Source: Brasenia schreberi
Taxonomy: Eukaryota; Streptophyta; Magnoliopsida; Nymphaeales; Cabombaceae
Direction of reading: 5' to 3'
Length of the DNA stretch: 64,000 bases
NCBI GenBank assembly: GCA_036023115.1
Contig: JAYKKT010000079.1
Coordinates: 14,809,501-14,873,500 of the forward strand
Shown: one piece after another, positions 1-10,572 of the stretch
Layout of the letters: every line of letters starts with the position of its first letter
Numbering within the stretch: position 1 is the stretch's first letter
The notes under the pieces: generated by a model
The model's input: only the letters and a program-made list of their open reading frames with translations
Databases searched by the model: none
Told to the model about the DNA's origin: nothing
Program-made: the position numbers and the translations under genes

Positions 1-159
1 TTGTTGAGTCTAAAAGATATGATTGACTTGATTGTATGAAAATATTGGACATGCTGTGTTTGCTTGAGGGACCATGCATAAATAGTAGCATCTGGTTTTG
101 GAGTTATGTTCTTAGCTTAGAAGATGGTAGGAGTTTATTTATGATACATGATACGTTTT

Positions 160-246
<87 letters not shown>

Positions 247-553
247 CAGGGCTTGTCGGCGGATATCACCACCATGATTTATATTTACTTCTGAATATTA
301 TTAGACATTAGAATTTAGCTAATGTTAGATTATTTTGGATTATTCTGGCTATGAATACCGTTTACCTGAAGTTCACACGTGACGGGGGATTGAGACACGT
401 TGCCTGACGTGACTCACAGACTACGGACCCTCTTCTCGCTCCAGTGTGATACTTAATCAGACCTACCTGGAATAAGGTGTTTCCTCAAGTTTTTTTTTCT
501 AATGTGCATAGCTACTGCAAGAACATGAGAACATCACAGTTGGAATTGACATT
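1..553 (-). other. Left-edge intron sequence of the At3g03770-like gene
   Basis: This stretch lies outside the left end of the outer Copia element and before the window edge. By position it should be the continuation of intron 2 of the minus-strand LRR kinase gene. I looked on the minus strand for the expected next kinase exon and found none. It contains a long TA microsatellite and otherwise nothing recognisable. Confidence 0.5.
165..242. repeat. (TA)n microsatellite, about 39 units
   Basis: An uninterrupted run of TA dinucleotides follows a T-rich tract. The Tyr/Ile reading frame through it is only the repeat itself and is not a gene. Confidence 0.97.
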
Positions 554-1012
554 TGTTGGATGTTAACTACTTCCAGCAACGTGCTTTGGTTTCGCATGAA
601 GAGTCTGTATCGAAATTCTTTTGTGAATTTGTTTGAGATTTCCACACAAGGGTTTCTCAGGAGAGGAACTCGGTTTGGTTTTTCCTTTTCTCACAGTATT
701 TTCTAGTGTCATTTTTTGTATTGCTCCTCTATTTATATAGAGCAACGTGCTCCCCCCCTCTTTCACTGTATTTTCTAGTGTCATTTCCTGTATTGTTGCT
801 CTGTTTATATAGAGCAACATGATCCCTCCTCTTCCCAGATTTTTCTCCTGCGGCTTCCCTCATCTGGAGCGTTATCCAAAGTGTTACCGTAAAGTCTGGT
901 AACATCCTCATGGCTGTTATGATTCTTTCTTATCCAAGATACAGGTAACGGTCTGGATGGCCAGTCCAGCCGTTACCTTTGCTGGATGGCTGAGAATGGC
1001 CACAACACATCA
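554..1012 (-). repeat. 3' LTR of Copia C1
   Basis: Begins TGTTGGATG and ends ACACATCA on the plus strand, and aligns along its length with 16346-16752. It is longer than its partner (459 versus 407 bases), mainly because of an internal duplication at 694-826. In the minus sense it reads TGATGTGTTG to CAACA. The preceding ACATT is one half of the target-site duplication. Confidence 0.93.
694..826 (-). promoter_or_regulatory. Duplicated core-promoter segment in the C1 LTR
   Basis: About 60 bases carrying the blocks TTTTCTAGTGTCAT and TATATAGAGCAAC occur twice in tandem, at roughly 694-752 and 764-826. The partner LTR at 16346-16752 has one copy. On the minus strand each copy holds a TATA-like motif (CTATATAAATAG near 730-741, CTATATAAACAG near 802-813). 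This is the likely LTR core promoter, so this LTR appears to have two. Confidence 0.6.
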
Positions 1013-1026
1013 TCTTCCACTTGGCC
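1013..1026 (-). other. Polypurine tract of C1
   Basis: On the minus strand GGCCAAGTGGAAGA directly precedes the LTR start TGATGTG. Plant Copia elements of the TNT1-94 type commonly end with a very similar AAGTGGGAGA. It primes plus-strand DNA synthesis and sets the orientation of the element. Confidence 0.75.
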
Positions 1027-1205
1027 ATTCGAGCAAAGTATACAGACATACTTGTTTTCTCCCACTCTTATAGGGTTTCACTTAGTACTGTCTTTTCATG
1101 ATTGCTACTGCAATCAATAATTGATGTGTGGTTATTTCCCTTCACAACAATCTATTACCTATACAACACTTTTATCCGTTGTGTGGTTATTTCCCTACAG
1201 AACAA

Positions 1206-2698
1206 TCAAACATACCTCAAACCCATGTTTGTAACATGTTTTGAGAATAGTTCCTCTGTTATGTCTTTTGTGAAGGGGTCTGCCAACATATCATTTGTTT
1301 GCATATATGAGATGGATATTTTCTTTCTCATAACCATATTATGAATATAGTAGTATTTCACCATTATATGCTTGCTTTTTGAGCAATTAGCTCCACTTTT
1401 GATAAGAGTAATTGCTGCATTGTTATCACAGTAAATAACAACTAGCTCGTCGGTTATTTCCAACTTCAAATCACGTATGAAGCGGCTTATTCAAACAGCA
1501 CTTGTTGCAGCCATACAGCAAGCTACATACTCAGCTTCCTGTGTATGCAATGTTACACAACCCTATTTCTTACATGCCCAAGAAACAACACCACCTCCAA
1601 ATAAGAATATTTGTCCCGAGATTGATTTGTTGTCATCTTTGCTACCAACAAAGTGAGCATCTGAGTATCCTACTACTTTCAATTCATCTGCTTGAAAACA
1701 CAGTTTCAAGTCTTTTGTTCCTTTCAGATATCTTAAAATCCTATTCACAGCTATCCAATGTTCACATCCAGGATTACTTTGATATCTACTTACAAGACCA
1801 ACAACAAAGCTGATATCAGGTCTTTTACACAACATGGCATACATCAAGCTACCCACAGCTTGTGCATAAGGAACATTAGGCTTATCGTCTCCTTCACCGG
1901 GACAATCAGCCTTACTTAATTTGACCCCTTTTGCAACAGGTGTATCTGCATACTTGCATTCACCCATTTTAAACTTCTTGAGGATATAGTTAATATATCT
2001 CTCCTGACTCAGGCATAAGAGTCTAGATTCTCTATCTCGAGAGATCTTTATTCCCAGGATATAGGATCTTCTCCCATATCCTTCATTTCGAACTTGGAGT
2101 TCAACCATGTCTTGGTTTTGACAATCATCTCGTTGTCATTTTTAGTCAACAAAATATCATCTACATATAACGATAGGATGACAAAGTGGCTCCCACTGTT
2201 CCAGACATATACACAGTGATCAAGTTTATTAGCCACAAACCCAAGTTCTATAATGGCATTTTGAAAAGTCAAATACCATTGGCAAGGTGACTGTTTCAGG
2301 TCATACAGGAATTTTTTCAACCTATATACTTTATCTTCTTGGCCTTCAACCACAAATCCTTCGGGTTGCTGCATGTATATGATTTCTTCTAAATCCCCAT
2401 TTAGAAAAGTTGTCTTTACATCTAACTGATGTAAATCCAAATCATAGTATGCAGATATTATCAGGATTATACGTATGGATGCAAATTTCACAACTGGAGA
2501 ATATGTCTCAACATAATCTAACCCCTCTTTTTGTGAAAAACCCTTTGCAACCAACCTCGCTTTAAACTTGTTGATTATACCATCAACCTTATATTTCTTT
2601 CTCAAAACCCATTTACACCCTATGTCTTTCCTTTCCTTTGACAAATCAGCCAATTCCCAGACTTGGTTTTTCTCAATGGATTTAATTTCCTCATCCAT
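1206..2698 (-). pseudogene. C1 reverse transcriptase and RNase H region
   Basis: Read from 2698 downward, this is the Copia RT: a GCKWVLRKKYKVDG start, ARLVAKGFSQKEGLDY, QLDVKTTFLNGD, and an intact catalytic LYVDDILL box. Thumb and connection follow (GSLMYAMLCKRPDIS, GYSDAHFVGSKDDNKS), then the RNase H tail (YCDNNAAITL, DMLADPFTK) ending at 1206. The region is split into at least three overlapping frames (2048-2698, 1563-2108, 1206-1469), so frameshifts have broken the polyprotein although the catalytic YVDD survives. It lies immediately upstream of the polypurine tract, as expected. Confidence 0.9.
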
Positions 2699-3815
2699 GG
2701 CTTTCTCCTAGTTTGTTGCTTCTGATGAGTTCATATCTTGCTGATAAGTCAAGTTATCAGTCAACTTATCTAAATCCACCAAATTACACACTTCTTCCGC
2801 AAGATAAGTGTGATAATCCTTTTAGTAGGATGGAGTGGCTCTTGGCCTCTTATGTCCACTTAAGGCTTCGATAGTTTCAGGAAGATCTTCAATGGGCTTG
2901 AAAGACAATTGGTCTAAATCGACCAAATCATCAACACATTCATCATTGTTTTCTAGGATGTCATTCTTAGTATCTTCTAAGAATTGAACATCTCTGCTTT
3001 CAATGAGTTTGTGGTCCTTATGATAAAACTGATATCCTTTTGAACCTTTCGGATATCAAATAAATATACATCTTAAGGACCTATTGTCTAGCTTATCTCT
3101 AGACTCATCAAGGATCTTTACATGTGTAAAAGATCCACACCTCCTCAGATGACCTAGGTTGGGTTTTCTTCCAAACCACATCTCATATGGTGGTGTATAT
3201 AACTTTACACGGTACTCCATTGAGTATGTAAACCGTTGTACTTACTGCTTCTCCCCAAAATACCCTTGGAAGAGAGGCATCGATCAACATAGACCTTGTC
3301 ATATTCAGTAAGGTTCTCTTGTATCTCTCAGCTACACCATTTTGTTGAGGTGTCCTGGGCATTGTATTTTGCTTTGCAATACCAAAGTCTTTACAGAATT
3401 CAAGAAATTCTTTTGAGGTATATTCACCACCTCTATCTGATCTTAAGACTTTGATTGAATGCCCTAATTGGTTTTCCACTTCTTGCTTATATTCTCTAAA
3501 AGCATCAAGTGCCTCAGATTTATATGCCAAAAGATATAGATACATATATCTAGAGTAATCATCGATAAATGTTATAAAATAACCCTTTCCACAATGTGAC
3601 CTTACTCTAAATGGTCCACATAAATCTGTGTGAATAACCTCCAACAGGGTTGTTGCCTTTGTTGAATCTTTAGGAAAAACTTTTCTTGTCATTTTTTCTT
3701 GTATAAAAGCTTCACACTTGTTAAAAGTATTTTCCTCAAATCCCGGCAATAAGTCAAAGTTGGATAGTTTGCTAAACTTTTCTAGACTTATATGCCTACG
3801 GCGTTTATGCCACAT
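2699..3815 (-). pseudogene. C1 integrase region with C-terminal extension
   Basis: The frame at 3183-3815 covers the integrase core: the first catalytic Asp in VIHTDLCGPF, the second in LRSDRGGEY and the Glu in QQNGVAERYKR. The zinc-binding segment before it is partly degraded (NKCEAFIQEK where a C-x-x-C is usual). Below 3183 further frames carry the usual Copia C-terminal block (GRKPNLGHLR, DKLDNRSLRCIF, GYQFY) and an acidic linker to RT, interrupted by stops. The enzyme would insert the cDNA; here it is inactive because of frame breaks. Confidence 0.88.
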
Positions 3816-4260
3816 ATTAACATCAACAGAAAAGACACACTCAATATAAGCAGAAGAAGTACCAATTTCATTATCACTTAGTTTAAAGAGACCATCTCTA
3901 CATCAAATTTCCCAAAGAATAGTATTCTCCCATGTTTTCCCACAGTCACTTTGTTAGGGATAAACCTAACCTCAAAACCTTTCTTTACTAAGGTTGGGAC
4001 CGAGACCAAATTGCGCCTTATAGATGGCACAATTAATACATCAATCAATACAATCGGTTTGCCTTGTACAAATATTCTGAAGGACCCAGTACCCAAAACA
4101 TCTGAGAAAGTATTATTTCTCATATAGACTTGATGCTCTCCGGGTTTGTATTCCTTAATATCCATTGCTCCTTCCTTGGTCTTCGAGATATGTCATATAG
4201 CTCTTGAGTCTATCCACCAACCTGTCACCGGGCGGTCCATATACAAGCATTCTGAAATCA
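3816..4260 (-). pseudogene. C1 protease region
   Basis: The minus-strand frame at 3878-4165 reads as the C-terminal part of a Copia aspartic protease and the pre-integrase spacer (VLIVPSIRRNLVSVPTL). The active-site box is just upstream in another frame as WWIDSRAI, where family members have W-x-x-DSGA. The Gly of DSG is replaced by Arg and a frameshift separates the box from the rest, so the protease is dead. Confidence 0.8.
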
Positions 4261-5059
4261 TGCAGATTATATCCTGCTTCTCCGATTGTTCGTGCTGTGG
4301 CTTGTTTCCTCCACCTTTCTTGTTGCGGCAGTCTCTTTTGTAGTGTCTCATCTTTTCGCAATTGAAACACGACCCGAGAAGCAGTTTCCTGCGATTTCTT
4401 AAAATTTTGACCGCCTTTCTTGTTATCCTTGCCAAACTTCTTGTTTGGTTTATTTTTCTTCTGGTTGGCTTTGAAGTTAGACGCTAACTCATCTTGGACT
4501 ACTAGCAATTTTTCTTTCTTATTTTTTATCATATGTTCTTACTCTATTGCTAGTTTTAGGAGCAATTCAGAAAGGTTAATTTCAGACCCTAACCTCAGAG
4601 CATTTGTGACCATGTTCCATGACAGGGGTAAACTGTTTAATATTATTGATATCTGCATCGGTTTTGGGATGACTGATTTTGCCATGGCTAAGTCCCTAGC
4701 CATTACTAACATGTGGTTCACATATTCTACTATATTGTCTCCTCTCATTTTGAAGGAGTTATACTTTTGTAGTAGCAACTGCACGTGCAACTTGGCAATT
4801 GTATCATATTTGGCTGTTATTGAGTCAACCAGCTCTTTAGCGGTCTCGTATTCTTTGAAGACCCTAATCAAGTCATCCCCCATGTAGGTCAACATGATTG
4901 TCCTTGCTATAGTGTCATCCTTTAGAAATGTTTTATACATTTCTACTTGTTGTTCAGTTGCGTCTGGAGGTGGCGGACGCATAGTTTCCTTCAACACATA
5001 CTCAACACCAAGTGTTAGAGCCAATGGGATTCTCCTCTTCCATATTTGAAAGTTAAGAC
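4193..5059 (-). pseudogene. C1 gag, main part, with zinc knuckle
   Basis: The frame at 4539-5024 is a Copia gag (UBN2-like) region. It is followed in the minus sense by a basic linker and a CCHC zinc knuckle, CFNCEKMRHYKRDC (spacing C2C4H4C), near 4335-4380. The first residues of gag are missing here. The reading frame can be followed upstream to 5059 (FQIWKRRIPLALTLG), where element B interrupts it; the preceding residues lie at 15143-15190. Frames shift between capsid and knuckle. Confidence 0.87.
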
Positions 5060-5064
5060 CGTTC

Positions 5065-5105
5065 AGTTAAAGGATGTAATGTTAGATGTAGAAGTAGTTT
5101 AGTTT
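5065..5105 (+). repeat. First piece of the 5' LTR of B
   Basis: AGTTAAAGGATG onward matches the start of the 3' LTR at 14841 (TGTTAAAGGATG), with the first T changed to A. It is cut after 41 bases by element A, whose duplicated target AGTTT is the last five bases here. The LTR resumes at 10309. Confidence 0.92.
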
Positions 5106-5438
5106 TGTTAAGGAAAGTCATGTCATGTAATGAGAGTCGGGTCGTGTAAATGAATATTCACGTCTCATGTCATTTTGAGTCCTATGTCATCTTAGAAATA
5201 GTTAATACTTATTAGGGGTAGATTAGGAAATTGAGTTAGATAGGATATTAATAGTTGATTAGGGTTTAGTTAGAGGGATAAGTGAATGAAGGGGATGGCT
5301 GCACAAGGTGTGCCGATTTTGGGCATGATGCAGATTGGAGGAATGCCTCCAATCTGCCGCATATTGGAGGAATGCCTCCAATCTGCCGCATATTGTAAGT
5401 TATTTCTATGTTGATAAATATAAAATATATTCTTAAGA
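5106..5438 (+). repeat. 5' LTR of A
   Basis: Starts TGTTAAGGAAAG and ends ATTCTTAAGA; the canonical terminal CA is absent in both LTRs of A. It matches 10015-10303 closely but carries an extra direct duplication at 5335-5392. Confidence 0.93.
5335..5392 (+). repeat. 29-bp tandem duplication in the A 5' LTR
   Basis: The unit beginning TTGGAGGAATGCCTCC occurs twice head to tail, at 5335-5363 and 5364-5392. The 3' LTR has a single shortened version near 10238-10258. Confidence 0.92.
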
Positions 5439-5455
5439 TGATATCAGATGTCAGG
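5439..5455 (+). other. Primer-binding site of A (degenerate)
   Basis: TGATATCAGATGTCAGG directly follows the LTR. It resembles TGGTATCAGAGCC, the plant initiator methionine tRNA complement, with substitutions. Confidence 0.65.
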
Positions 5456-5944
5456 TTCAGTTTTTTTTTGAAAATCAGAGATCGTGCACCCTAGAAATCG
5501 CTTCTAGACCTTGGAATTCTGATTATTCTTAATTTGTTTCTTCACGTTAAAGAATATATTGCTTCTTTACGTTGGTTGATCATGTTGGTTGATCAAGTTC
5601 AATAGCGTGGACAGATATTTGCCCATTGATCACGATTTCATCATTCTTCACCATGGACCGATTCTAGATCTTGCCATACAACTCCTTCATCATTCCTTGA
5701 AATTACAATCTGTTATCCAATCGACCTTCAACGTGCAGATTTTCATCCTTACACGTGGAGACAATCAGCTACGCCTCTTTTTTTCTGTTTGTACTTCCTC
5801 GCGGATTGTTGATAGTGATTCCCTCGTCTGACTCATAGAGGATAACTTCTTGCATGCCGTGGAATATTAAAGCAGACCTATTTCTGTCTTACCACAATAC
5901 ACGATTCAGACTGACTTCACCTTTTAGTTCTGCTTTCATACTCC
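5456..5944 (+). other. Untranslated leader of A
   Basis: About 490 bases between PBS and gag. Short frames occur but none resembles a protein. It probably holds the packaging signal, which cannot be identified from sequence alone. Confidence 0.6.
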
Positions 5945-6655
5945 ATGACTGGCAAAGGTAAGGGCATTGACAGTTCCTTTCATACAGGCGAACATTCAGG
6001 TTTGTTTGACAAAACAGAAAATCTTCATATTACCATTACTAAATTAGATGGTCACAATTACATGGAATGGGCCAGATCTGTAGAACTTGCAATTGTAGCA
6101 AGGGGGAGATGGGCTCATTTGATGGGTCAATCTTCCATTCTAGAGCCTCATAACAGTCTTTATGCCACCTGGAAAAGAGAAGATGCATTAATATTATCGT
6201 GGTTACTCCAGTCCATGATTTCATCAATTGCTAAAACTTTTATATTTTTAGAATCTGCCCATGAGATTTGGTGTACAGTAGCAGAGGATTATTCCCGGAA
6301 GAACAATGTTGCCAAAGAATATAAGATTCTGGAGAGAATCAGAAAGTGCAAACAAGTCAATCGGTCTATCAGTGAATATTATGCAGATCTCCGCGGTCTT
6401 TGGGATGAATTACTCTACTATACGAATATCAAGTGCTCTACTTGTTATAATGAACGATACGCTGAGATTGAAAAAAAGAAAATATTTGATTTATTATGGT
6501 GTGTGAATCCAGACTTTGAATCAGTCAAACTAAATATCTTAGGCAGAGAAGAAATTCCTTCGTTGGGCACTGTTTACTCCTTATTAATCAAAGAAGAAGA
6601 TCGCAGGAATCTAGAGAAGGATCATGTTATTAATGCAGATCAGTATGCACTTTAG
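5945..6655 (+). pseudogene. A gag (capsid) region
   Basis: A frame of 236 residues with the Copia gag signature KLDGHNYMEWARSVELAI near residues 34-51, SWLLQSMISSIAKTF, and RSISEYYADLRGLWDEL. The start ATG is followed by a basic MTGKGKGID segment that is shared with element D (minus, ending near 58346). It ends at a TAG. The same frame continues without shift into the zinc knuckle, so this stop probably arose by point mutation or is a weak suppression site. Relatives in this window are elements B and D. Confidence 0.9.
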
Positions 6656-7228
6656 GTAAGAGGAGACAGTTCTCATTTTCGTGGCAGAGGGGGTCACCAG
6701 AGTCGTGGCCGTGGCCGTGGCCGTGGCCGTGGTCGCTTTACTTCAGAAGATAGAGAAAAACTGGTTTGCTCCCATTGTGGCAAATCGCGTCATACCAGAG
6801 ATCATTGTTGGGAATTACATGGTAAACCAGATTACTATAGAAATCGCAATACCTCAGTACATTCTGCAGAAAGTTCCACTCCCAACACCGATGGCATTCA
6901 AGAGATTATAAAAAGAATAGAAGGTCTTGAACAGCGATTCTTTGAAACATCCTCTACTACCTCCACCCAAGCTAATGTAGCTCAGGGTACCCACTACTCT
7001 CCTTCTCATTCTAAAACTTGGATAATTGATTCAGGGGCTACAGATCATATGGTTGGAGACTTATCATATTTTTCAGCTTACAAGACTCTGAAAGATCAGG
7101 AACCAATTAAATTAGCAGATGGTTCTTTCACTTATATGATTGGACAAGGACGTGTATCTACATGTATTTCAGATTTACCATCAGTCTATCATGTTTCAAG
7201 TTTTGCAGAAAGGATTATACATTCTTGA
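6656..7228 (+). pseudogene. A zinc knuckle and protease region
   Basis: In frame with gag after the TAG at 6653-6655. It starts with an arginine-glycine run (GRGRGRGRGRGR, about 6699-6736) from a GTGGCC repeat. A CCHC knuckle CSHCGKSRHTRDHC follows, then a linker and the aspartic protease active site TWIIDSGATDHM near 7017-7052. The frame ends at a TGA near 7228, where comparison with B shows that roughly 200 bases of the pre-integrase segment are deleted. Confidence 0.88.
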
Positions 7229-8500
7229 AGACCATTCTTAGCCTTCAACCTCGTACAGAGTTTCAGCAACACCAGTTCCAGATGCAGATCTTCGTCTTTG
7301 GCATTATCGTCTTGGTCATCTCCCAGTGTCAAAAATTTCATATGTTATTTAAATTTCCATTTGCATGTGATGTCTGTCAACTTGGGAAACACAAAAAGAC
7401 ATCTTATCATTTAAGTGATTCTCGACGATCTCAACCTTTTGAACTTATTCACTCTGATGTATGGGGTCTAAGTCCAGTCAACTCTTTATTTGGTCATTAG
7501 TATTTTGTCTCCTTCATTGATGATTGAACTCGTCTTACAATTGTTTACTTAATGAAAACAAAGTCTAAAGTTGCCTCTATTTTTCCCATTGTGCATAAAT
7601 TTCTTTGTACTCAATTCAATGCTACTGTGAAAATTCTTCGGTCCGATAATGGGGTAGAATACCTTGAAACTCAGTTAGCAAATTATTTACAAGTACAAGG
7701 CATTGTTCATCAGACGACATGTCCTTATACACCTCAGCAGAATGGTCTTACTGAACGGAAGAATCGTCATATTCTAGAAGTAGCTAGAACACTTCTCCTT
7801 CAAAGTAATGTTCCAAAATTCTATTAGGGAGATGATGTCCTTATTGCTGTTTATCTTATAAATCGCATGCCCAGTAATACCATTCAAGAGGAGAGTCCTA
7901 TCTAGTCTTAATAAAGAATCAAAGCCATTTCCTCTCGTTCCTCGTATTTTTGGGTATTCATCTTCCCAATCGTGATAAACTTGATGCCAAGCCCAATAAG
8001 TGTATTTTTTTTTACTATTCAACCTCTCAAAAAGGATACAAATGCTACAACCCATTGCTTAAAAAACTATATGTTTTCAGGAATGTTACTTTCTTTGAAT
8101 TTACTCATTATTCTCCTCCAACTCCCTTGGAATCTACTCAAACTCCATCGTGTGTCCTTCCACTAGTTCCTAGTGAGGGGGAGTATCATGAGATAGTTGA
8201 CCATCAGAGTGAGAACACACAGCAATAAAAAGAGATTCTGACGTACAAGAAAGGACAGTGGAAGATTGTGTACTCTCAAGAAGAACCATGTACTAAAGAG
8301 ATTTCTCCTGAATCAGATCCTCAAGTGCAAGTGGGCAGTGACCTTGAGATTCCTATTGCTCTTCGCAAAGGTAAGCATACATGTGCATGATATCCAATTT
8401 CTAATTATGTTTCATATGTCAACACTTCTCGGAGTTATCAAAACTTTATTATGAATGCTGAAAACATAAAATTCCTTCGAAGTTTGAAGAAGCAATCACG
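7229..8500 (+). pseudogene. A integrase region and linker
   Basis: Pieces in several frames. CDVCQLGKHKKT is the second half of the zinc-binding domain, LIHSDVWG holds the first catalytic Asp, LRSDNGVEY the second and QNGLTERKNRH the Glu. Stops interrupt it at 7498-7500, in the following FIDD*TRL segment and at 7825-7827 (NVPKFY*). A short deletion removes residues before the C-terminal DKLDAKPNKC and QKGYKCYNPL block (7970-8060). From about 8100 to 8500 the sequence is the variable acidic linker before RT. Confidence 0.87.
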
Positions 8501-9107
8501 TGTCCCTTATGGAAAGCTGCAATTGAAGAAGAATTGAATGCACTGGTAAAAAATAATACATGGACCATCACACAGTTGCCTTCTGATAGGAATACTGTAG
8601 GATGTAAGTGGGTGTTTACTATTAAATATAAGGCAGATGGAACAGTGAAGAGATATAAAGCTAGATTGGTTGCTAAATGATACAGTCAGTTATATGGCAT
8701 TGATTATACAGAAATATTTGTACCCGTGGCTAAACTTACATCAATCAGAATACTTCTAAGTATGGCAGCAAACTTGGGATGGGACCTATGGCAATTGGAT
8801 GTTAAAAATGCTTTCTTTTAGAGAGACTTAAATGAAGAAGTGTACATGGAACTACCTCCAGGAATGACCAGAAATTTGTCATCTTCTAATAGAGTATGTA
8901 AACTCAATAAAGCAATATATGGGTTGAAACAGTCTCCAAGAGCTTGGTTTGATAAATTCAATAAAGGAGTGTGCAGTCTGGGATACAGCAGAAGCCTTAA
9001 TGATCATACAATATTCTTCAAAGGGATAAAAATATCTATTCTCGCTGTTTATGTTAATGACATTATTGTTACAGGAGATGACCTTGAAGAAATATCATAG
9101 TTGAAAA
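8501..9107 (+). pseudogene. A reverse transcriptase, N-terminal two-thirds
   Basis: [23 protein letters not shown] followed by a stop, [13 protein letters not shown] followed by a stop, and CKLNKAIYGLKQSPRAWF are clear Copia RT blocks. The catalytic box reads LAVYVNDIIVTGDD near 9043-9080: the first Asp of YVDD is Asn, a change that would abolish polymerase activity. The frame then stops at 9098-9100, just before the RT thumb region. Confidence 0.9.
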
Positions 9108-10007
9108 ATGAATCTTCATAAATTATTTGAAATTAAGGATTTGGGCAGGCTTCACTATTTCTTAGGCATAGAAGTTCTTTGCTCTGACAAAGGTATCTTC
9201 TTAACTCAGCGAAAATACCTAATAGATCTCCTTGAAGAAATTCAAATACTTGAATGCAAAGTTAGTGATATTCCAATGGAGGTAAACCAGAAATTTTTTA
9301 ACGGTGACAGTAAAGAGTTCAAAGACATCCATAAATATCATAAGCTAGTGGGTAAGCTAATATATTTGACTATTACTCGACCAGACATTGCGTATGCAGT
9401 TGGGATTGTGAGCAGAGATATATATTCACCAACTAAAAATCAGATGGATGCAGTATATAGAATTCTTCGTTATCTCAAATCAACTTCAGGAATGGGTTTA
9501 CTTTATTCGAAATCATTAAATTTGGACACTGAACTTTATTCTGATGCTGACTGGGCTGGTTCTTATGATGACAGAAAGTCAACTACTGGCTATGTTACTT
9601 TACTTGGGGGTAATATTATATCTTGGAAAAGTAAAAAACAGACAGTGGTTACAAGATCTACGGCAGAAGCTGAATATAGAGCTATATCACAAGCAATGTG
9701 TGAAGGAAAATGGATATCTTCATTGATTACTGAATTGGGTTATTTACTTAACCATCCTATACCTCTATATTGTGATAGCAGTACAGCAATTCAGATGACA
9801 TCTAATCCAGTATATCATGAAAGGACCAAGCATATAGAAATTGACTGCCACTTCATCAGGGAGAAGATATCTAATAAAGAATTCCAGTTGGAGTATGTTT
9901 ATTCTATCAAACAGAGGACTAATTTTTTAACTCAAGCTACTACCAGCAAACTATTAAAAGAGACCTTATCCAAGTTGGGTGTCATCAACATTTTCCACCC
10001 AACTTGA
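9108..10007 (+). pseudogene. A RT thumb and RNase H
   Basis: An uninterrupted 299-residue frame. It covers the RT thumb (DLGRLHYFLGIEVL), the connection (GKLIYLTITRPDIAYAVG) and the RNase H domain with acidic residues in TELYSDADWAGS, STAEAEYRA and LYCDSSTAIQM, then [16 protein letters not shown]. It ends HPT with a TGA that overlaps the polypurine tract, typical of this Copia lineage. The long open frame contrasts with the broken RT upstream. Confidence 0.92.
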
Positions 10008-10014
10008 GGGGGAG
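10006..10014 (+). other. Polypurine tract of A
   Basis: GAGGGGGAG directly before the 3' LTR start TGTTAAGG. Confidence 0.93.
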
Positions 10015-10303
10015 TGTTAAGGAAAGTCGTGTCATGTAATGAGAGTCGGGTCGTGTAAATGAATATTCACGTCTCATGTCATTTTGAGTCATATGTCATC
10101 TTAGAAATAGTTAATACTTATTAGGGGTAGATTAGTAAATTGAGTTAAATAGAGTATTAATAGTTGATTAGGGTTTAGTTAGAGGGATAAGTGAATGAAA
10201 GGGACGGCTGCACAGGGTGTGCCGATTTTGAGCATGATGCCTCCAATCTGCCGCATATTGTAAGTTATTTTTATGTTGATGAATATAAAATATATTCTTA
10301 AGA
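10015..10303 (+). repeat. 3' LTR of A
   Basis: TGTTAAGGAAAG to ATTCTTAAGA; matches 5106-5438 but lacks the 29-bp duplication. Followed by AGTTT, the second half of the target duplication. Confidence 0.93.
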
Positions 10304-10308
10304 AGTTT

Positions 10309-10559
10309 ATTGTTATTTCACGTCATGTAAGTGTATTTAGTGTATTTAACGTGTTATATCTCTTTAGTAGTAATTAGTACTAATTAGGGGTAGTTTAGGA
10401 ATTCAAGTTAGATAGGGTATAAGTAGTAGTGATTAGGGTTGAGTCTCATAATGAAAGGAAGGGCTAGATGGTAGCACTGGGGCAGCCGCAAGTTGTATTT
10501 TGGGGCAGCCAGGTTTTGTAAGTTTTCTCAATCTTGTTTAATGCATTTATTTCTTAATA
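10309..10559 (+). repeat. Second piece of the 5' LTR of B
   Basis: Starts ATTGTTATTTCACG, which in the intact 3' LTR directly follows the TAGAAGTAGTTTAGTTT segment, and ends TTTCTTAATA. Joined with 5065-5105 it gives an LTR of about 292 bases against 297 for the other copy. Confidence 0.93.
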
Positions 10560-10572
10560 TGGTATCAGAGCC
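10560..10572 (+). other. Primer-binding site of B
   Basis: TGGTATCAGAGCC follows the LTR directly. It is the standard complement of the 3' end of plant initiator methionine tRNA. Confidence 0.93.

Larger units (their letters stand above)
5101..10308 (+). mobile_element. Innermost Copia retrotransposon A
   Basis: A plus-strand Copia element of about 5.2 kb inserted in the 5' LTR of its relative B. The target AGTTT is duplicated at 5101-5105 and 10304-10308. LTRs are 5106-5438 and 10015-10303, the PBS is at 5439 and the PPT at 10006-10014. Gag, zinc knuckle, protease, integrase, RT and RNase H are all recognisable in the right order. Several stops, a deletion after the protease and a mutated RT catalytic box make it non-autonomous. 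Apart from one indel the LTRs differ at only a few percent of positions by eye, so it is the youngest of the three. Confidence 0.95.

Noticed and set aside
36..245. Open frame ending in a long Tyr-Ile repeat
   Set aside because: Most of it is the TA microsatellite, and there is no protein signature.
554..1012. Solo LTR
   Set aside because: A matching LTR with PBS, the same ACATT duplication and a proper internal region at 16346-16752 show it is the 3' LTR of a full element.
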